A DNA stretch of 64,000 nt, from positions 1 to 64,000 of the forward strand of contig WFMF01000155.1 of the NCBI GenBank assembly GCA_011033025.1, written 5' to 3'. The position numbers and the translations under genes are program-made. The stretch is from Beroe forskalii (lineage: Eukaryota; Ctenophora; Nuda; Beroida; Beroidae). Shown here in pieces: positions 61,120 to 64,000 of this stretch. Under the pieces are notes generated by a model. The model ran no database searches, was not told the origin of the DNA, and was given only the letters and a program-made list of their open reading frames with translations. Numbering within the stretch: position 1 is the stretch's first letter; every line of letters starts with the position of its first letter.

Positions 61120-63215
61120 GTTCATGGTCAGCAATGAGCGTGCGCACGTTCATTGTAAGCAATGAGCGTGCGAAAGATCATTATCAGCGATAAGCGTACA
61201 CACATTCATTGTCAACAATGAGCGTGCGCATGTTCATTGTCAGTAATGAGCGTGCGCAAGTTCATTTTCAGCAATGAGTGTGCGCACGTTCATTGTCAGT
61301 AAGGAACGTGCGCGCGCTCATTATCAGCAATGAGTGTGCGCACGTTAATTGTCAGTAATGAGCGTGCGCAAGTTCATTGTCAGCAATGAGCGTGCGGGCG
61401 TTCATTATCAGCAATGAGTGTGCGCATGTTCATTGTCAGCAATGAGTGTGCGCACGTTCATTGTCAGTAATGAGCGTGCGCTGGTTCATTGTCAGCAATG
61501 AGCGTGCGCAGGTTCATTGTCAGCAATGAGTGTGCGCACGTTCATTGTCAGCAATGAGCATGCGCAGGATCATTGTCAGCAATGAGTTAATGCACGTTCA
61601 TTGTCAGCAATGAGCGGGCGCACGTTCTTTGTCAGCAATGAGTATGCGCATGTTCATTGTCAGCAATGAGTGTGCGCACGTTCATTGTCAGCAATGAGCG
61701 TGCGCAGGATTAGTTTCAGCAATGAGTTTGTGCACGTTCATTGTCAGCAATGAGCGTGCGCACGTTCATTTTCAGCAATGAGTGTGCACACGTTCATTTT
61801 CAGCAATGAGTGTGCACACGTTCATTTTCAGCAATGAGTGTGCGCAGGTTCATTGTCAGCAATGAGAGTGCTCGACGGGCGATGTCCGTCCCTTTCTTCT
61901 GAAGGCGCAAAGTCAAAAGTGACGTCCAAATGTGGAACGTTGCGCCGCGCGCGCGAGGGTAGGGTAAAATCTTGCCCTAACCAGGACCCTGGTTACGCGC
62001 ACGGAGTGCGCGGCGCGGCAAGCGACGCCCCTGGTTAGGGGAAGGTAAAATCCTACGATGAGCGTGCGCACGTTCATTTTCAGCAATGAGTGTGCGCACG
62101 TTCATTGTCAGCAATGAGCGTTTGCATGTTCATTGTCAATGTCAGCAATGAGCGCGCGCGCGATCATTTTAAGTAATCAGGGTGCGCACGTTCATTGTTA
62201 GCAATGAGCGTGTCTGCGTGTGCATGTTTATTGTCAATGTCAGCAATGAGCGCGCGCACGAGCATTTTAAGTAATCAGGGTGCGCACGTTCATTGTTAGC
62301 AATGAGCGTGTGCATGTTCATTGTCAATGTCAGCAATGAGCGCGCGCACGATAATTTTAAGTAATCAGGGTGCGCACGTTCATTGTTAGCAATAAGCGTG
62401 TGCATGTCCATTGTCAATGTCAGCAATGAGCGCGCGCACGATCATTTTAAGTAATCAGGGCGCGCACGTTCATTGTATTTGTCAGCAATGAGCGTGCTCA
62501 CTTTCATAACCATTGTCAGCAATTCGAGCGTGCGCACGTTCATTGTCAGCAATGAGCGTGCCAACGTTCATTGTCAGCCATGAGCGTGCACACGCGTTAA
62601 TTGTCAGTAATGAGCGTGCGCAGGTTCATTGTCAGCAACGAGCGTGCGCACGTTCATTGTCAGCAATGAGCGTGCGGGCGTTCATTATCAGCAATGAGTG
62701 TGCGCATGTTCATTGTCAGCAATGAGTGTGCGCACGTTAATTGTCAGTAATGAGCGTGCGCACGCTAATTGTCAGCAATGAGCGTACGCACTTTAATTGT
62801 CAGTAATGAGCGTGCGCACGCTTATTATCAGCAATGAGCGTACGCACGTTAATTGTCAGCAATGAGCGTGCGCACGTTAATTGTCAGAAATGAGCGTGCG
62901 CGCGTTAATTGTCAGCAATGAGCGTGCGCACGTTAATTGTCAGCAATGAGCGTGCGCACGTTATGTTAATTGGCAGCAATGAGCGTGCGCACGTTAATTG
63001 TCAGCAGTGAGCGTGTGCACTTTAACTGTCAGCAATGACCGTGCGCACGTTAATTGTCAGCAATGAGCGTGTGCACGTTCATTGTCAGCAATGAGCGTGC
63101 GCACGTTCATTGTCAGCAATGAGCGTGCGCATGTTCATTGTCAGCAATGAGCGTGCGCACGTTCATTGTCAGCAATGAGCGTGCGCACGTTCATTGTCAG
63201 CAATGAGCGTGCGTA
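61120..63215. repeat. ~2-kb satellite of a 28-bp unit
   Basis: The unit is GTTCATTGTCAGCAATGAGC followed by GTGCGCAC, with roughly 65-70 units. The 62170-62500 section has a longer variant unit with TTTTAAGTAATCAGGGTGCG. A single unit also recurs at about 63310-63350. There are no unique spacers. Confidence 0.95.
61867..62057. mobile_element. GC-rich element fragment inserted in the 28-bp satellite
   Basis: It contains GCGCGCGAGGGTAGGGTAAA and a GGTAAAATCCTAC end like the elements at 12528-13550 and 13562-13870, and interrupts the otherwise regular array. Confidence 0.65.
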
Positions 63216-63359
63216 TATTAAAAAACAGCAGAAGCCATTGGTCCACATCCATTTTTTCGGGAGTTATGAAAAAAATTGGTGTGGCCAGGGCATGAAAGGG
63301 TCAAAATGGCACACGTTCATTGTCAGCAATGAGCGCACGCACGTTCATTGTCTGTTTTT

Positions 63360-64000
63360 TGAATATCAAGCTCATCAAAGATCTTAAAAAGTCAAACATC
63401 GTTTATAATAAACTTAAGTAAATCGTATGAAAATCCATTATATCACATCGGTGTTTTACTATATTCTTATATTCAGTTTTTTCATTTCAATTTTTTCTAA
63501 TTCAACACTTGATAATATAACGCCATAATAGCCTGATCAAGCTCTAAATTAAACTGGCAATGCATTGCTTGAAGTTATCCTGAAATTTAAATCTGGATTC
63601 CCGGAGTAAATTTACATTATATTCAACTTCAAGTGCAGTTGAAAGTATTTCATGTTTACGATATTGTTAACTTTAAGCTGTAACTCTGCTCTAGTGCTCT
63701 GGCAATTTAGATTATGATATTGATAGTTGATACATAAAGTGATATGATTACTGAATTACAGTTCCTCAATTCAACTAAATCAATGATTAAAAATCGTTAA
63801 GAAAGTTAGTTATATCAAAATAATATATTTAAATTTAATTTAAAAATAGTGGTGACTGAAAGTGAAAACTTGAAATGCCTCCATCATATTCATATCGGAC
63901 TGAATGCGATAATATTCTACTCATCTATTTCAATAACTATAATATTATGTGTTTGTAATTGTACAAGTGCTTTGGATATTTCTAAACTTAAATCGAATCA
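63360..64000. other. Unassigned AT-rich sequence at the window end
   Basis: Nothing recognisable; very AT-rich with no convincing open frame. Confidence 0.5.

Noticed and set aside
61120-63215. CRISPR-like regular repeat array
   Set aside because: Units are contiguous with no unique spacers, no cas genes, and the setting is eukaryotic.
1-64000. tRNA or rRNA genes
   Set aside because: No cloverleaf with a GGTTCGAATCC-type arm and no rRNA-like stretch was found by eye; a covariance-model scan was not possible here.

Overview
This is eukaryotic, animal-type DNA: AT-rich overall, small GT-AG exons in long introns, many foldback elements and minisatellites, and genes nested inside another gene's introns. 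The gene families (IQGAP, ODF3/STPGR ciliary protein, linker histone H1, homeobox) point to a metazoan. The nested genes and compact exons would fit an early-branching lineage such as a ctenophore, but that is inference; no species-diagnostic sequence was recognised.

The window is dominated by one complete IQGAP scaffold gene on the + strand. I could join 22 exons in phase from the ATG at 16714 to the TAG at 60102, giving about 1485 residues: CH domain, IQGAP repeats, WW domain, at least three IQ motifs, a RasGAP-related domain and a RasGAP C-terminal domain. Two other genes lie inside its introns: an intron-containing linker histone H1 on the opposite strand in intron 9 (37493-38962), and a single-exon divergent homeobox gene on the same strand in intron 19 (58107-58967). 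Upstream of IQGAP lie an ODF3-like axoneme/outer-dense-fibre gene on the - strand (8903-11867, five phase-1 exons visible, first exon uncertain) and a 5'-truncated, intronless YeeZ-like short-chain dehydrogenase fragment (15134-15846).

Layout: about 310-6225 is the left arm of a ~4 kb inverted duplication. It carries inverted copies of IQGAP exons 8 and 9 with intact splice sites, a 1.87-kb foldback insertion and a 17-bp satellite. 6.2-8.9 kb is repeats and unassigned DNA; 8.9-12 kb is ODF3. 12.5-14.9 kb is GC-rich TIR elements and a foldback. 15.1-18.1 kb is an AT-rich, intronless island holding the SDR fragment and IQGAP exon 1. 18.3-60.1 kb is the rest of IQGAP, including a ~5.8-kb foldback in intron 4, the right arm of the inverted duplication at 30.26-34.17 kb with the functional exons 8 and 9, the nested genes, and a ~1-kb minisatellite in intron 14. 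60.6-63.2 kb is a palindromic MITE and a ~2-kb 28-bp satellite, followed by unassigned AT-rich DNA.

The most unusual signals are: (1) at three separate introns, in two genes and on both strands, the end of the intron plus the start of the exon is tandemly repeated (about 14, 3 and 4 copies), giving arrays of decoy 3' splice sites; (2) the inverted duplication that flanks IQGAP exons 1-7 and carries matching copies of exons 8-9, so that arm-to-arm recombination would flip a 24-kb segment and splice the N-terminal half onto the other arm; (3) a dispersed ~55-bp element cored on TGACGTCA, recurring in the introns; (4) a sharp codon-composition break between IQGAP exon 1 and the remaining exons.
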